In this document: positions 42,460-53,201 of the stretch, piece after piece | Numbering within the stretch: position 1 is the stretch's first letter | How the letters are laid out: every line of letters starts with the position of its first letter | NCBI RefSeq assembly: GCF_047675955.1 | Contig: NC_132931.1 | Location: 1,736,001-1,800,000, forward strand | Length of the DNA: 64,000 nt | Source: Chlorocebus sabaeus | Lineage: Eukaryota > Chordata > Mammalia > Primates > Cercopithecidae | Direction: 5' to 3' | The notes under the pieces: model-generated | Databases searched by the model: none | Told to the model about the DNA's origin: nothing | Seen by the model: the letters and a program-made list of their open reading frames with translations, nothing else | Made by a program: the position numbers and the translations under genes

Positions 42460-42768
42460 AGGCCAGGCGCCGTGGCACACGCCTGTAATCCCAGCACTTT
42501 GGGAGGCCGAGACGGGCGGATCACAAGGTCAGGAAATCGAGACCATCCTGGCTAACACCGTGAAACCCCGTCTCTACTAAAAATACAAACATTAGCCGTG
42601 CATGGTGGCGGGCGCCTGTAGTCCCAGCTACTTGGGAGGCTGAGGCAGGAGAATGGCGTGAACCCGGGAGGCGGAGCTTGTAGTGAGTGGAGATCGCGCC
42701 ACTGCACTCCAGCCTGGGCGACAGAGCGAGACTCCGTCTCAAAAAAAAAAAAAAAAAAAAAAAAAAAT
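42460..42768 (+). mobile_element. AluY beside the RPL31 pseudogene
   Basis: Full-length low-divergence sense AluY with an A29 tail. The word ttcgttaacga lies immediately before the element and again immediately after its tail. Confidence 0.92.
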
Positions 42769-42780
42769 TCGTTAACGAGA

Positions 42781-43203
42781 CCTGGCAGAATGGCTTCCGC
42801 AAAGAAGGGTGGCGAGAAGAAAAAGGGCCATTCTTCCATCAATGAGGTGGTGACCCGAGAATACACCATCAACACTCACAAGCGCATCCATGAAGTGGGC
42901 TTCAAGAAGCGTGCCCCTCGGGCACTCAAAGAAATTCTGAAATATGCCATGAAGGAGATGGGAACTCCAGATGTGCGCATTGATACCAGGCTGAACAAAG
43001 CTGTCTGGGCCAAAGGAATATCCCATACCGTATCTGTGTGCAGTTGTCCAGAAAACGGAATGAGGCTGAAGATTCACCAAATAAGCTCTATACTTTGGCT
43101 ACCTGTGTACCTGTTACTACTTTGAAAAATCTGTAGACAATGTGGATGAGAACTAATCGCTGGTTGTCAAATACATCATATAAAGTTATAAAATTGCCAA
43201 AAA
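42781..43203 (+). pseudogene. RPL31P: RPL31 processed pseudogene
   Basis: Retrocopy of ribosomal protein L31 mRNA (the parent encodes a 60S subunit protein of about 125 residues). From the ATG at 42790 the frame matches the parent through about 77 residues (INEVVTREYTIN, HKRIHEVGFKKRAPRALKEI, MKEMGTPDVRIDTRLNKAVW). Just after WAKGI a deletion shifts the frame, and the C-terminal third is recognisable only in another frame. A premature TAG and a further small deletion lie near 43133-43140. There are no introns. The ancestral stop is near 43154, followed by a short 3'UTR and an A-rich end near 43198-43203. It is not expected to make functional protein. Confidence 0.95.
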
Positions 43204-43245
43204 AACTTTTCCTTAATTAGGAAAACAATTTCTTGTTGCTCTTCA

Positions 43246-43870
43246 GGTATCTTTTCTTTTTCTTTTTCTTTTTTTTTTTTTTTAAGAGACAGGGTCTTGC
43301 TCTGTCACTCAGGCCGGAGTGCAGTGGTTCAGTCATGGTTCACTGCAGTCTCGACCTCCCTGGGCTCAAGCAGTCCTCCCGTTCAGTTCTTTTTGTTTTT
43401 GAGACAGAGTCTCCCTCTGTCATCCCAGCTGGAGTGCAGCGGCACAGTCTCGGCTCACTGCAACCTCCGTCTCCCAGGTTCAAGCAATTCTGCTGCCTCA
43501 ACCTCCTGAGTAGCTGGGATTATAGGCGTGCACCACCACGCCTGGCTAAGTTTTGTATTTTAGTAAAGACGGGGTTTCACCATGTTGGTCAGGCTGGTCT
43601 TGGACTCCTGACCTCGTGATCTGCCTGCCTCGGCCTCCCAAAGTGCTGGGATTACAGACGTGAGCCACCGTGCCCAGCCTCACTTCAGCTCTTCAAGTAG
43701 CTGGGATTACAGGCGCCCGCTACCACACCCAGCTAATTTTTGTATTTTTTGTAGAGATGGGGTTTTGCCATGTTACCCAGGCTGGTCTTGAACTCCTGGC
43801 CTCAAGTGACCCTCCCGCCTCGGCCTCCCAAAGCACTGGGATGACAGGCGTGAACCACTGTGCCTGGCCC
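43246..43870 (-). mobile_element. Nested antisense Alus
   Basis: An antisense Alu (43246-43385 and 43679-43870) is split by a complete antisense Alu at 43386-43678. The words 'gttcagttctt' and 'cttcagctctt' flank the inner copy. Confidence 0.87.
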
Positions 43871-44397
43871 AGGTCTCTGATACGGCTTCAGACATACTTT
43901 GTGAATTGGCTTGGGTAATGGTAAAGGCTCTCATTTTTGCATGTCCAACTGGAGAAAGATGTACATGTCATTTCTTATTTCATTTTACTCAGCAGGGAAA
44001 GAAATTTCCATTCAGACGTTATTATCCATACCCTTATTAGCATTCAGGTAAGGGAGACACTGTCACAATATACATTATATATTTTTAAAAATCACACATT
44101 CCAACTTTAAACCAGACTTTACCTTTGATCCCTTTCACAGTGGCATCCCCATACGGCCCTGAATCAATTCTGCTGCCCTTAAGGAGCTCATTAGTAAGCC
44201 TAGGCAATACTCTCCACTGTGTTCCTGTCACGGTAAACTTGAAAGAGTTTCTTCTCAATCATGACCACTTCCCACACACATTTGTGAAAGGTCTCAGGAA
44301 CCCCACTGGGAGCTGGATCAAGAGGTTCTGTCCTTCTTGTCGATCTTCTTTCTCTATCACCACACTGATTCTTTTTTTGATAAGGAATGCCACTTAA
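43871..44397 (+). other. Unassigned intergenic DNA
   Basis: A 91-codon plus-strand frame (44125-44397) and a coding-like reading on the opposite strand are present without recognised motifs. Given the position upstream of the minus-strand pol relic, a decayed retroviral gag/pro segment is possible but unproven. Confidence 0.3.
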
Positions 44398-44702
44398 TTT
44401 ATTATTATTATTATTATTTTAGATGGAGTTTCACTCTATCATCGATGCTGGAGTGCAGTGACCCGATCTCGACTCACTGCAACCTCCCCCTCCCGGGTTC
44501 AAGCGATTCTCCTGCCTTAGCCTCCCGAGTAGCTGGGATTACAGGCTCCTGCTACCATGTCTGGCTCATTTTTGAATTTGCAGTAGAGACAGGGTTTCAC
44601 CATGTTGGCCAGACTGGTCTTGAACTCTTGACCTCAAGTGATCCTCCAGCCTCAGCTTCCTTCAGTGCTGAGATTACAGGCATGAGCCACCATGCTCTGC
44701 CT
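44398..44702 (-). mobile_element. Antisense Alu with (ATT)n head
   Basis: Full-length antisense Alu whose tail has become (ATT)n (44399-44418). Confidence 0.9.
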
Positions 44703-44790
44703 TATTTTCTAATTTTCAAACAATCTCAATGTTAAAGAGAAATTTGCAAGTATGGGATAAGGGACTACTGACTTAATATTAAAAGTGGGG

Positions 44791-45090
44791 GCCTGATGCG
44801 ATGGCTCACACTGTAATCCCAGCATTTTGGGAGGCTGAGGTGGGAGGATTGCTTGAGCCTGGGAGTTTGAGACCAGCCTGGGCAATGGACACTGTTTCTA
44901 CAAAGCATAAAATAAAGACATTAGCTGGAAGTGGTGGTATGCATCTGTAGTCCTAGCTACTTGGGAGGCTGAGACAGGAGGATTGCTTGAACCTGAGAGG
45001 TTGAGGCTTCACTGAGCTATGATTGTGCCACTGCACTCCAGCCTGGGCAAGAGAACAAGACCCTGTCTCAAAATGCACAAACAAACAAAC
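44791..45090 (+). mobile_element. Alu SINE (old)
   Basis: Full-length sense Alu with an (AAAC)n tail. Confidence 0.88.
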
Positions 45091-45478
45091 GTGGGTATTT
45101 TGGCATTCAATGCTGTAGGTTCATCGGAAGAATTTTCTGAAATTTCTCTAAGCCTCGGAACTGTATATGCTAAGGAGTTTGAGGAGACTTCACAGTGGGA
45201 ACCCCAGATTCCTAGAAAATTATCTCGAGATTTTGTTGGCTGTTTGTCAATTTCCTTCTTTTTCATGCCATTAAAAAATTAACTGTCTAAAGATTTCCAC
45301 ATGATTAGAGCCCATGTTTTTATCCCTTTTTTTGTTTTGGTTTTGTTTCTTTTGTAAAGCCTTAACCTTAAAAAAAAAGTTTTGTTTAGATCTAATTAAC
45401 CTACATAAAATTAACTCAATTAAAAGTGTACACTTCAGTGGTTTTTAGTTTAATCACAGAATTGGGCAACCATCATCA

Positions 45479-45768
45479 CAATTTTTTTTTTTTCTTGAGA
45501 CAGAGTCTTGCTCTGTCGCCGAGGCTGGAGTGCAATGGCATGAACTTGGCTCACTGCAACCTCTGGCTCCTGGGTTCAAGCGATTCTCATGCCTCCCAGT
45601 TAATCTCGAGTAACTGGGATTACAGGCATGCACCACCATGCCCAGCTAATTTTTGTATTTTTAATACAGATGGAGTTTTACCATGTTGGCCAGGCTGGTG
45701 TCAAACTCCTGACCTCAAGTGTAATCGCAAAGTGGTGGGATTACAGGTGTGAGCCACGGCGCCCGGCC
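45479..45768 (-). mobile_element. Antisense Alu in L1
   Basis: Antisense Alu with a short deletion before its last box ('caagtgtaatcgcaaagtgg'). Confidence 0.88.
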
Positions 45769-46180
45769 TGTTTTTGAATATTTTCACCACTTCCCAATTG
45801 CCTCTCACCCACCCTAGGCAACCCAACCACTAATCTTTCTGTTCCATAGATGTGTCTATTCTGGACTTTCATAGACATGCAGTCATCCAATACAGGGCCT
45901 TTTGTGACTGTCTTCTTTCACTTGGCATAATATGTTCAACATTCATCTCTGCTGTAGTATGCATTATTTCTTCATTCCTTTTCATGGCTGAATACCATTC
46001 TGCTGTGTGAATTTGCCACATTTTGTTTATCCATTAATCAGTTGATGAACATTTGAGTTGCTTCCACTTTTTGGGTATTATGATGCTGCTATGAACACTC
46101 CCGTACAACTTTTTTGTTTGGAATTTTTGTTTGCAATTCTCTTGGCTCTCCAGGAGTGGAATTGTGAGGTCCAATGGTAA

Positions 46181-46507
46181 CTTTTTTTTTTTTTTTTTTT
46201 TTTTTTTTGCGACAAGGTCTGGCTCTGTCGTCCAGGCTGAAGTGCAGTGGTGTGATCTTGGCTCACTGCAACCTCTGCTTCCTGGGCTCAAGCCACTCTC
46301 CCATCTCAGCCTCCCAAGTTGCTGGGATTACAGGCACCCGCCACCACATCCGACTAATGTTTTGTATTTTTAGTAGAGACGGGGTTTCACCATGTTGGCA
46401 AGGCTGGTCTCAAACTCCTGACCTCAAACTCCTGACCTCAAGTGATCCACCCACCTTGGGCTCCCAAAATGCTGGGATTACAGGCATGAGCCACCACATG
46501 TGGCCAG
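46181..46507 (-). mobile_element. Antisense Alu in L1
   Basis: Antisense Alu with a 16-bp internal tandem duplication (ctcaaactcctgacct twice, 46409-46440). 'gtaactttttttt' lies on both sides. Confidence 0.9.
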
Positions 46508-46605
46508 TAACTTTTTTTTTTTTTAAATAAAGCTGTATCTCTTAGAACTTGTTTGTTTGTTTGTTTGTTTATTGGAGATGGGGTTTGCTATGTTTTCCAG
46601 GCTGG

Positions 46606-46911
46606 TTTTTTTTTTTTTTTTTGAGACGGAGTCTCACTCTGTTGCCCAGGCTGGTGTGCAGTGGCGAAGTCTCAGCTCACTGCAACCTCTGCCTCCCAGG
46701 TTCAAGTGATTCTCCTGCCTCAGCTTCCCAAGTAGCTAGGATTACAGGTGCCCACCACCATGCCCAGCTAATTTTTGTATTTTTATTTTTTAGTAGAGAC
46801 AGGGTTTTACCATGTTGGCTGGGCTGGTCTTGAACTCCTGAGCTCAAGCGATCCTCCTGCCTCAGCCTCCCAAAGTGTTGGGATTACAGGTGCAAGCCAC
46901 CATGCCTGGCT
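46606..46911 (-). mobile_element. Antisense Alu
   Basis: Full-length antisense Alu inserted in a short older Alu scrap with a (GTTT)n head (46551-46605). Confidence 0.9.
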
Positions 46912-47022
46912 TCAAATGGTAACTCTATGTTTAACTTTTTGAGAAATTGCCAGATTGTTGTTTAAAAGTGGCTGCACCATGTAATTTTTTTTTTAAAAAA
47001 AAGAATTTTACAATCCAGCTGG

Positions 47023-47150
47023 ACACGGTAGCTCACACCTATAATCCCAGCACTTTGGGAAACTGAGTAAGGAGGATTGCTTGAGGCCAGAAGCTCAAAA
47101 CCAGCCTGGGCAACACAGTGAGAGACCTTGTCTGTATTAAAAAGCTTTTT
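47023..47150 (+). mobile_element. Partial Alu (left arm)
   Basis: Sense left monomer, diverged. Confidence 0.78.
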
Positions 47151-47174
47151 TTATTATTTTATTTTTTTTTTACT

Positions 47175-47467
47175 GGACTTGGGCTCATGCCTGTAATCCC
47201 AACAGTTTGGGAGGCCAAGGTGGGTGGATCACTTGAGGCCCGGAGTTCATGAACAGCCTGACCAATGTGGCAAACACCTTCTGTACTAAAAATACAAAAA
47301 TTAGCAGGCATGTGGTGGCATGCGCCTGTAATCCCAGCTACTCGGGAGGCTGAGGCAGGAGAATGCCTTGAACCTGGGAGGCAGAGGTTGCAGTGAGCCG
47401 AGATCGCGCCACTGCACTCCAGCCTGGGTGACAGAGCGAGACTCCATCTCAAAACAAAAACAAAAAA
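47175..47467 (+). mobile_element. Alu SINE
   Basis: Sense Alu with a slightly truncated 5' end and an (AAAAAC)n tail. Confidence 0.88.
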
Positions 47468-47828
47468 TTTTTTGAAATCCCATACAAGGCAGCTAGGATA
47501 AAAGATTTGAGGTTGCTTTTTTACATTCTCCTACGGTCTCAATCACTAAGCCATATATGGTGCCATTGGTGGTGGGGCTCCTTTAATTACATTCAGTCAT
47601 AGCCTGGTAAGGGACATCTTCTTAGGGAGTTTGGTTCCATCGTTATGTACAGAATTCAATACTGCCTGCACTTGCAGATAATATGACACCCATTACAACA
47701 AGGAAGATAATTCAAATGGTGCAAGATAACAAAAGAGGGCAAGAATCATGGAGATAAGAGGGTATTCAGTGAAGGAACTGAGCCATTGTGTTGATCATTA
47801 CAGACTTTACCTGATAAACTTCTGTTAA
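47468..47828. other. Unassigned intergenic DNA
   Basis: Not an obvious Alu or L1, and I see no open frame worth calling. A retroviral relic is possible but unsupported. Confidence 0.35.
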
Positions 47829-48118
47829 AGATGGCTGGTGTGGTGGCTCATGCCTGTAATCCCAGCACTTTGGGAGGTGTGAGTGAGCGGATCACTTGTG
47901 CCCAGGAGTTTGAGACCAGCCTGGGCAATTTGGGGGAAACCCCATTTCTATGAAAAACACGAAAATTAGCTGGGCACGGTAGTGCACATCTGTGGTCCCA
48001 GCTACTCAGAAGGCTGACACAGGAGGATCAGTTCAGCTTGGGAGGCCGAGGCTGGACTGAGCCATGATCATGCTACTGCACTCCAGTTTGGGTGACAGAG
48101 CAAGACCTTGTCTCAAAA
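47829..48118 (+). mobile_element. Alu SINE (old)
   Basis: Full-length sense Alu. Confidence 0.88.
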
Positions 48119-48830
48119 GTAACAACAAAACTTTGTTTACCTTTAAAGTGCCCTGTGCTCCTCCCCCATCCCATTCCCCTAACACTTAACATGAAGTTTA
48201 TGTATCTTTTTCTCGTGCTTCATGTCAGTTCAACCAATTATGTATGCATCTCGAAACAATATGTTAACTTGTCTGTTTTGAATTTTATATAATGGAAACG
48301 TAGCAGTGTACCATTTTGTGATTTGTTCCCTGCCAATATATTCTGAAATTGACTACCATAATTGTGTGAGCTGTATTAAATAATTTTCACTGGTCTTTTG
48401 TATCTGATTAAACATGAAGATGGGCCAGGCGTGGCAGCTCACACCTGTAATCCCAGAACTTTGGGAGGCCGAGGCAGGAGGATCACTTGGGCCGAGTAGT
48501 TCGAGACCAGCTTGAGTAACATAGGGAGACCCTGTCTCTACAAAAACAAACCATGAATATGTCAAAGTTGATTTTTACATTTGACTGTATGGACATCTGC
48601 TTTTTCTCCCCAATTTTTAGTGAACCATACTGCTGCTATAAACATTAGTGCTGCTATGAGCATTATTTTGTCTACTTGTGCATAGGTGCAACTGTTTCTC
48701 CAGGGTAATACATTCTCAAGAGAGGATGTGTATATCTTTAAGTGTACTGCGTGCGTAATACCAAATTATTTTGCAAAGTGATTGCACAAAATTATAGTTT
48801 TAAAATTTTCATTTTCATTTTATTTTATTT
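48119..48830 (-). mobile_element. L1 fragment with partial Alu
   Basis: Antisense L1 ('ctgctataaacattagtgct', 'gtgattgcacaaaattatag') with a partial sense Alu at 48423-48545. Confidence 0.65.
48423..48545 (+). mobile_element. Partial Alu (left arm)
   Basis: Sense left monomer ending 'ctctacaaaaacaaacc'. Confidence 0.82.
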
Positions 48831-48953
48831 ATAAATAGAGACAGAGTCTCCCTATGTTACCCAGGCTGGTGCTGGAACTCCAGGACTCAAGCGATCCTCC
48901 TGCCTTGGCCTCCCAAAGTGCTGGGATTACAGGCGTGAGCCACCGCTCCTGGT
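48831..48953 (-). mobile_element. Partial antisense Alu
   Basis: Right-hand part only ('gagacagagtctccctatgt' to 'ccgctcctggtc'). Confidence 0.8.
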
Positions 48954-48989
48954 CCAAAATTATATGTTTATCAGCAGTGATTAATATAC

Positions 48990-49215
48990 AAGCACATCAA
49001 CAGACACACGCACAGCACACACATGAGCATGCACACACTAACGTGTGCGCACTCCCTACACATCTACGCATGCACACACCCACACTCACACCCATCACAC
49101 ACACACGCGCACACAGACGCACATGAACCGCACACACCGTTGTACAGGATGCACACTGACTACGAGCCACATATACGCACTACGTACACACGCACGCGCA
49201 CAACACCAGACCCGC
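48990..49215 (+). repeat. Degenerate CA-rich alternating tract
   Basis: About 225 bp of imperfect (CA)n/(CG)(CA) mixture such as acacacacgcgcacacagacgc. Alternating purine-pyrimidine, just upstream of the CpG island. His/Thr-rich open frames across it are low-complexity artefacts. Confidence 0.9.
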
Positions 49216-49229
49216 ACACAGCCCCATAA

Positions 49230-49900
49230 ACGTCCATCACGCACTCCACGCACGTCCGCATGCACGCGACCCATCCCAGAAGCTTGGTCTCCGCCGCCTG
49301 CTTCTGACGAAGCTTGTCCCGGCCGCGCCGCCGTCGGACGCCCGGGGTCGGAGGTCACGGCGGCGTTGGAGGTGGCGTGTGTGTGTGTGTGTTTTTTTTT
49401 TTCACCCGGAAACCGCGGCTGTCGGAGCCCGAGCTGAGGCGGCGGCGGGAGCCTGGTTGGCGTCTGGTCCTCGCGTCGGCCCCGCGGAGCCGGACGCTGT
49501 CCCCGGCGCGGCGGAGAAGATGGTGCCGAGCGGCCCCGGGCCCGCCACGCGCCGCCACGAGTGAGCCCAGCGCGGCCGCGGGCGTCCGCCGAGCAGCTGG
49601 CCCGGCTGGGCCCGGGGCGCGCAGCTGCCCGCCGGGGCGGGGTGAGCCGGGGCTGGAGGGCGGGCGGGGGTCGGACCCAGTCGGGGCTGCCCACTGGGCC
49701 GGGAGCGGGGGTCGTGCTGGTCGGGAGCGGCTTTTCCGCCGGCTTCTTTCCCCGCTTCTCGGGATGCGGCCCCCGACCCAGCTGCTGGCGGGGGTCGCCC
49801 AGCATCGGCCGACCTCGGCCTGGTACCCCCACGCTGGGGTTGGCCCAGCCGCGTTCCCCGAGCCAGGGTTCCCTGCCGGCCTTGGAGATGGCGGGACTTC
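49230..49900 (+). promoter_or_regulatory. CpG island promoter
   Basis: Abrupt switch to very GC-rich, CpG-dense DNA (for example gccgcgccgccgtcggacgc and ccggcgcggcggagaag). This is in strong contrast to the CpG-poor surroundings, with no Alu in it. Such islands mark TATA-less promoters of broadly expressed genes. A (GT)n(T)10 tract at 49376-49402 sits just before the probable transcription start. The most likely start lies about 49400-49480, running rightward, but a bidirectional promoter cannot be excluded. The 344-codon minus-strand frame over this region is a GC-rich artefact. Confidence 0.78.
49520..49560 (+). CDS. Candidate first coding exon of an unnamed gene (partial)
   Basis: ATG at 49520 in a strong initiation context (gcggagaagATGG), within the CpG island. 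It encodes MVPSGPGPATRRH plus two bases, then meets cacga/gtgagc, a usable splice donor at 49560/49561. A second donor (gcggg/gtgagc) lies at 49641/49642. If donor 1 is used the exon ends in phase 2, with the rest of the protein beyond this window. I do not recognise the peptide, so no symbol is given; the exon could also be 5'UTR only. Confidence 0.35.
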
Positions 49901-50913
49901 CCACGTCAGGAGCCGAGGCCTGGATAATTCGAATTTGGCACGGGAAACATTTTGGTCGTTTGCCATTTTTCGACTTTGGGGAGTGTTTGTATTCTCCGTT
50001 TGCCAGTGAAACACATCTCAGAAAGGTGGGAGGGAGAGACTCACGTATGTGCACAAAGTTAAATGGCATAGTGGTGTTCCCTGTGTCAAGCTTGGTAAAT
50101 ATCCAGAATGGGGTGGATTCTTTATTCATGTTTTTAATAAAATGAGGAGTGATTGCAAGGTAATCTAGAGGCGTGTAGTTTCAGTTCCTGTGATGGGGAC
50201 CATCAGTAATAAAACCAGGCCTGTGGTGCTGTTTTGAGTCGTGTGAACGCCGTACCCATTGGACAGCTGGTGAGGAGGCTTTTGTGGAAGAATCTAATGT
50301 CTGAGTTTGGTTCTCAACTAGCAGAGGACAGCCCTCACTGGCTGATGAATGGTGAGCTTCTTTGAAGCCTGCTTTGTAAGGATTGTGGCTTCCCCCTGAA
50401 CTGCTCCTTTCTTGCCTCAAAGGTGAGCCGCTATGGGAGAGAGTGGGAAGAAAAACTCCGAGGCTGGTGATGAATATGTGATAAAGTGGTTTGTCTCGAT
50501 AGCACCGTCAGCTTGGGTCAGCATAGGGTCTGAGCATGTGTATCTCATTTGTAGATGAAGGTTTCATCAACGCTTGACCGATAAGGGTGTCCACCTACTT
50601 CCTCTTTTCATCTAGCGGTTCTGACAGGAAGTAGACCTGTCGCGCACCTCAGTTATACTTACGTGTACATTGACCCCAAGAGCATTTACTCTCTAAGAGT
50701 AAGGATGCGGAGTTTCAACTTGTAGTGAAGATTCTGGGAGAATTCCTGTGGCCTGAATCAGGTGGACTGGAATCACTGCTAGCACCGAAGTCTCAATACT
50801 GAAATCACCAAACGCTGGTTGACAGGCACCTTCTCTGTTTAGGCTCTAGATGCATCTGGTGCAAGGAGGAAAGGTGGAGCTAAGTGCAAAAAAAATATAT
50901 ATATATATATTTT
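49901..50913 (+). other. Presumed first-intron DNA, repeat-free
   Basis: About 1 kb right of the CpG island without recognisable repeats except a short (AT)n at 50890-50911. A donor-like caaag/gtgagc occurs at 50422, but no acceptor-bounded open exon is evident. Confidence 0.4.
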
Positions 50914-51024
50914 TCACCATGTCTCTACTAAAAAGGCTGGTCTTGAACGCCTGACCTCAGGTGATCCATCCACCTCTGCCTCCCAAAGTGCTGGAATTAC
51001 AGGCTTGAACCACCGCACCTGGCC
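50914..51024 (-). mobile_element. Antisense Alu fragment with a microinversion
   Basis: Right-hand antisense Alu remnant. Between 'tttcaccatg' and 'ggctggtcttg' it holds tctctactaaaaa, which is sense-strand Alu. Confidence 0.8.
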
Positions 51025-51162
51025 TAAGTGCAAATATATTAATAGTTTCTGCCTGCAAGGAGTGTACTTAGAGGAAGCAATAGGCTAGAAAATGTGGCAG
51101 GACTGAATTGCCATAGTGGTATACCAAATGTTAGGGATTTTGTTATGGTTAGGATCAGAAAC

Positions 51163-51459
51163 TTTTTTTTTTCCCTTGAGGCCGAGTCTTGCTCTGTTGC
51201 CCAGGCTGGAGTGCAGTGGCGTGAAGTTAGCTCACTGCAACCTCTGCCCCTCAGGTTCAAGCGATTCATCTGCCTCAGCCACCTGAGTAGCTGGGATTAT
51301 AGACGCCCGCCGCCATGCCCGGCTAATTTTTTGTATTTTTGGTAGAGACGAGGTTTCACTGTGTTGGCCAGGCTAGTCTTGAACTCCTGACCTCAGGTGA
51401 TTCGCCTGCCTTGGCCTCCCAAAGTGCTGGGATTATAGGCGTGAGCCACCTTGCTTGGC
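51163..51459 (-). mobile_element. Antisense Alu
   Basis: Full-length antisense AluS-like element. Confidence 0.9.
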
Positions 51460-51559
51460 CCAAAACTCATGAAGTAACTTTTGAGGTGGACCTAGAAAGA
51501 TCGGGAGGATTTGGGCCATTCAGAATTAGCTGGGAAATGAAAAAACTAGGGCCAGTTGG

Positions 51560-51622
51560 TGGACAAGCACCCAGGCTGGGTAGGTGGGCAGTCAGTGCCT
51601 AGAAATATTGGCAGAGGCAGCT
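51560..51622 (+). repeat. 62-63-bp duplicated segment, likely source copy
   Basis: Identical to 63296-63358. Here the segment lies within continuous non-repetitive sequence, which suggests it is the original. Confidence 0.95.
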
Positions 51623-51697
51623 AGTTAAGGGTTAAATGCTTTTCTAAGAAAGATAAGCATAAGCTATCCAGTCCAGCTTCTGGTAGATTTCTGGGTT

Positions 51698-51987
51698 TTT
51701 GTTTGTTTTGTTTGTTTTTGTTTTTTTTGAGATGGAGTCTTGCTGTGTTGCCCAGGCTGGAGTGCAGTGAGGCAACCTCCACCTTCTGGGTTCAAGCGAT
51801 TCCTCAGCCTCCTAAGTAGCTGGGACTACAGGTGCATGCTGCCACACCTGGCTAATTTTTGTATTTTTAATGGAGACAGGGTTTCACCATGTTGGCTAGG
51901 CTGGTCTCAAACTCTTGACCTCAAGTGATCCACCCGCCTCAGCCTCCCAAAGTGCTGGGATTACAGGTGTGAGCCGCCAGGCCTGGC
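51698..51987 (-). mobile_element. Antisense Alu
   Basis: Antisense Alu with a (GTTT)n head and an 18-bp-scale deletion in the first arm ('gtgcagtgaggcaacctcc'). Confidence 0.9.
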
Positions 51988-52411
51988 CTTTGGTTTCTAA
52001 ATAATTGTTTTCATTTGATGGGTTTGTCTTGTTCTGTAAGAGGCCGGTGGCATAAAACAATGCTTAACTTATTTTATTAAGGACAGTGAAAAAGATGCTG
52101 ATTGTCATTCCTATCTGGTATTGACAATCAGGAAATTAAATTTGACATCTGTGAATTGTTTCAGTGCCTGTGTTTAGTTTGCAGGAGCACAACTCTGGTC
52201 TGTGCTCTGGCTACAGCCAAAGGATAAATGGCAAGCCCTTCAGTCCTCTCCAGAGGGTTTTTAATGACATCTGGTCCACGTCACAGAAATGGTGTGTTTC
52301 TCTTGCCCAGTCCTGAAGAACCTTTGAAGCCATTCAAACAGGATGCCATGTAATTGCTCCAGATTTTATGACTAATCTCAGGACCTCACTGGCCTCAGCC
52401 TTAGACTTTAT
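51988..52411. other. Intronic or intergenic unique DNA
   Basis: No repeat or gene feature recognised. Confidence 0.4.
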
Positions 52412-52704
52412 ATTATTTTTTTTGAGACGGAGTCTTGCTCTGTCATCCAGGCTGGAGTGCAGCGGCATGATCTCAGCTCACTGCAGCCTCCACCTTCCGG
52501 GTTCAAGCGATTCTCTTGCCTCAGCCTCTTGAGTAGCTGGGATTATAGGCGCCTGCCAACACGCCTGGCTGATTTTTGTATTTTTAGTAGAGACAGGATT
52601 TCACCATGTTGGTCAGGCTGGTCTGAAACTCCTGACCTCAGGTGATCCACCTGCCTCGGCCTGCCAAAGTGCTGGGATTACAGGCATGAGCCACCACACC
52701 TGGC
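52412..52704 (-). mobile_element. Antisense Alu
   Basis: Full-length antisense AluS-like element, directly followed by another antisense Alu. Confidence 0.92.
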
Positions 52705-52706
52705 CT

Positions 52707-53010
52707 TATTTTTATTTATTTATTTTTCTGAGATGGAGTTTCGTCCTGTCGTCCAGGCTGGAGTGCAGTGGCATGATCTCGGCTTACTGCAACCTTTGCC
52801 TCCCAGGTTCAAACGATTCTCCTGCCTCAGCCTCCCGAGTAGCTGGGACTATAGGCACACACCACCACAACCAGCTAATTTTTTTGTATTTTAGTAGAGA
52901 CTGGGTTTCGCCATGTTGGTCAGGCTGGTCTTGAACTCCTGACCTCGTGATCCACCTGCCTCGGCCTCTCAAAGTGCTGGGATTACAGGCGTGAGCCACC
53001 GGCTCCAGCC
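52707..53010 (-). mobile_element. Antisense Alu
   Basis: Full-length antisense Alu with a (TTTA)n head. 'ccttatttttt'-like sequence is found on both sides. Confidence 0.92.
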
Positions 53011-53040
53011 TTATTTTTTAATTAAAAAAAAAAATTATGG

Positions 53041-53168
53041 CCGGGCGCGGTGGCTCACGCCTGTAATCCCAGCACTTTGGGAGGCTGAGGTGGGCGGATC
53101 ACGAGGTCAGGAGATCGAGACCATCCTGGCTCACACGGTGAAACCCCGTCTCTACTAAAAATACAAAA
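53041..53168 (+). mobile_element. AluY left arm, truncated at its middle linker
   Basis: Young sense AluY that stops after 'ctctactaaaaatacaaaa' and passes into a (TAA)n(TTA)n palindrome. Confidence 0.9.
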
Positions 53169-53201
53169 TAATAATAATAATAATAATTATTATTATTATT
53201 A
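53168..53201. repeat. (AAT)n(ATT)n palindrome between opposed Alus
   Basis: About seven AAT units followed by about five ATT units form a perfect inverted repeat joining a sense and an antisense Alu. Confidence 0.92.

Larger units (their letters stand above)
45345..46985 (-). mobile_element. L1M-type fragment carrying Alus
   Basis: Antisense L1: 'ttgggcaaccatcatcacaa', 'gattggttgtatccattaat'-like region near 46020-46060, 'tggtaactctatgtttaact'. It is interrupted by Alus at 45479-45768, 46181-46507 and 46606-46911. Confidence 0.8.

Noticed and set aside
42772..43080. 102-codon minus-strand frame over the RPL31 copy
   Set aside because: It is the antisense shadow of the RPL31 retrocopy.
48854..49437. 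His/Thr-rich frames that look like low-complexity proteins
   Set aside because: They translate the CA-rich repeat.
49095..50129. 344-codon minus-strand frame, the longest in the window
   Set aside because: It spans the CA-rich tract, CpG island and unique DNA with changing composition. GC-rich DNA is stop-poor, and there is no domain or splice logic, so it is treated as an artefact.
50386..50421. Possible second exon ending caaag/gtgagc
   Set aside because: No convincing acceptor and no consistent open phase with the candidate first exon.
52400..53020. Third tandem Alu pair with a shared target word
   Set aside because: The flanking words (ctttatatta, ccttattttt, ccttattttt) are AT-rich and too weakly matched to claim a shared target duplication.
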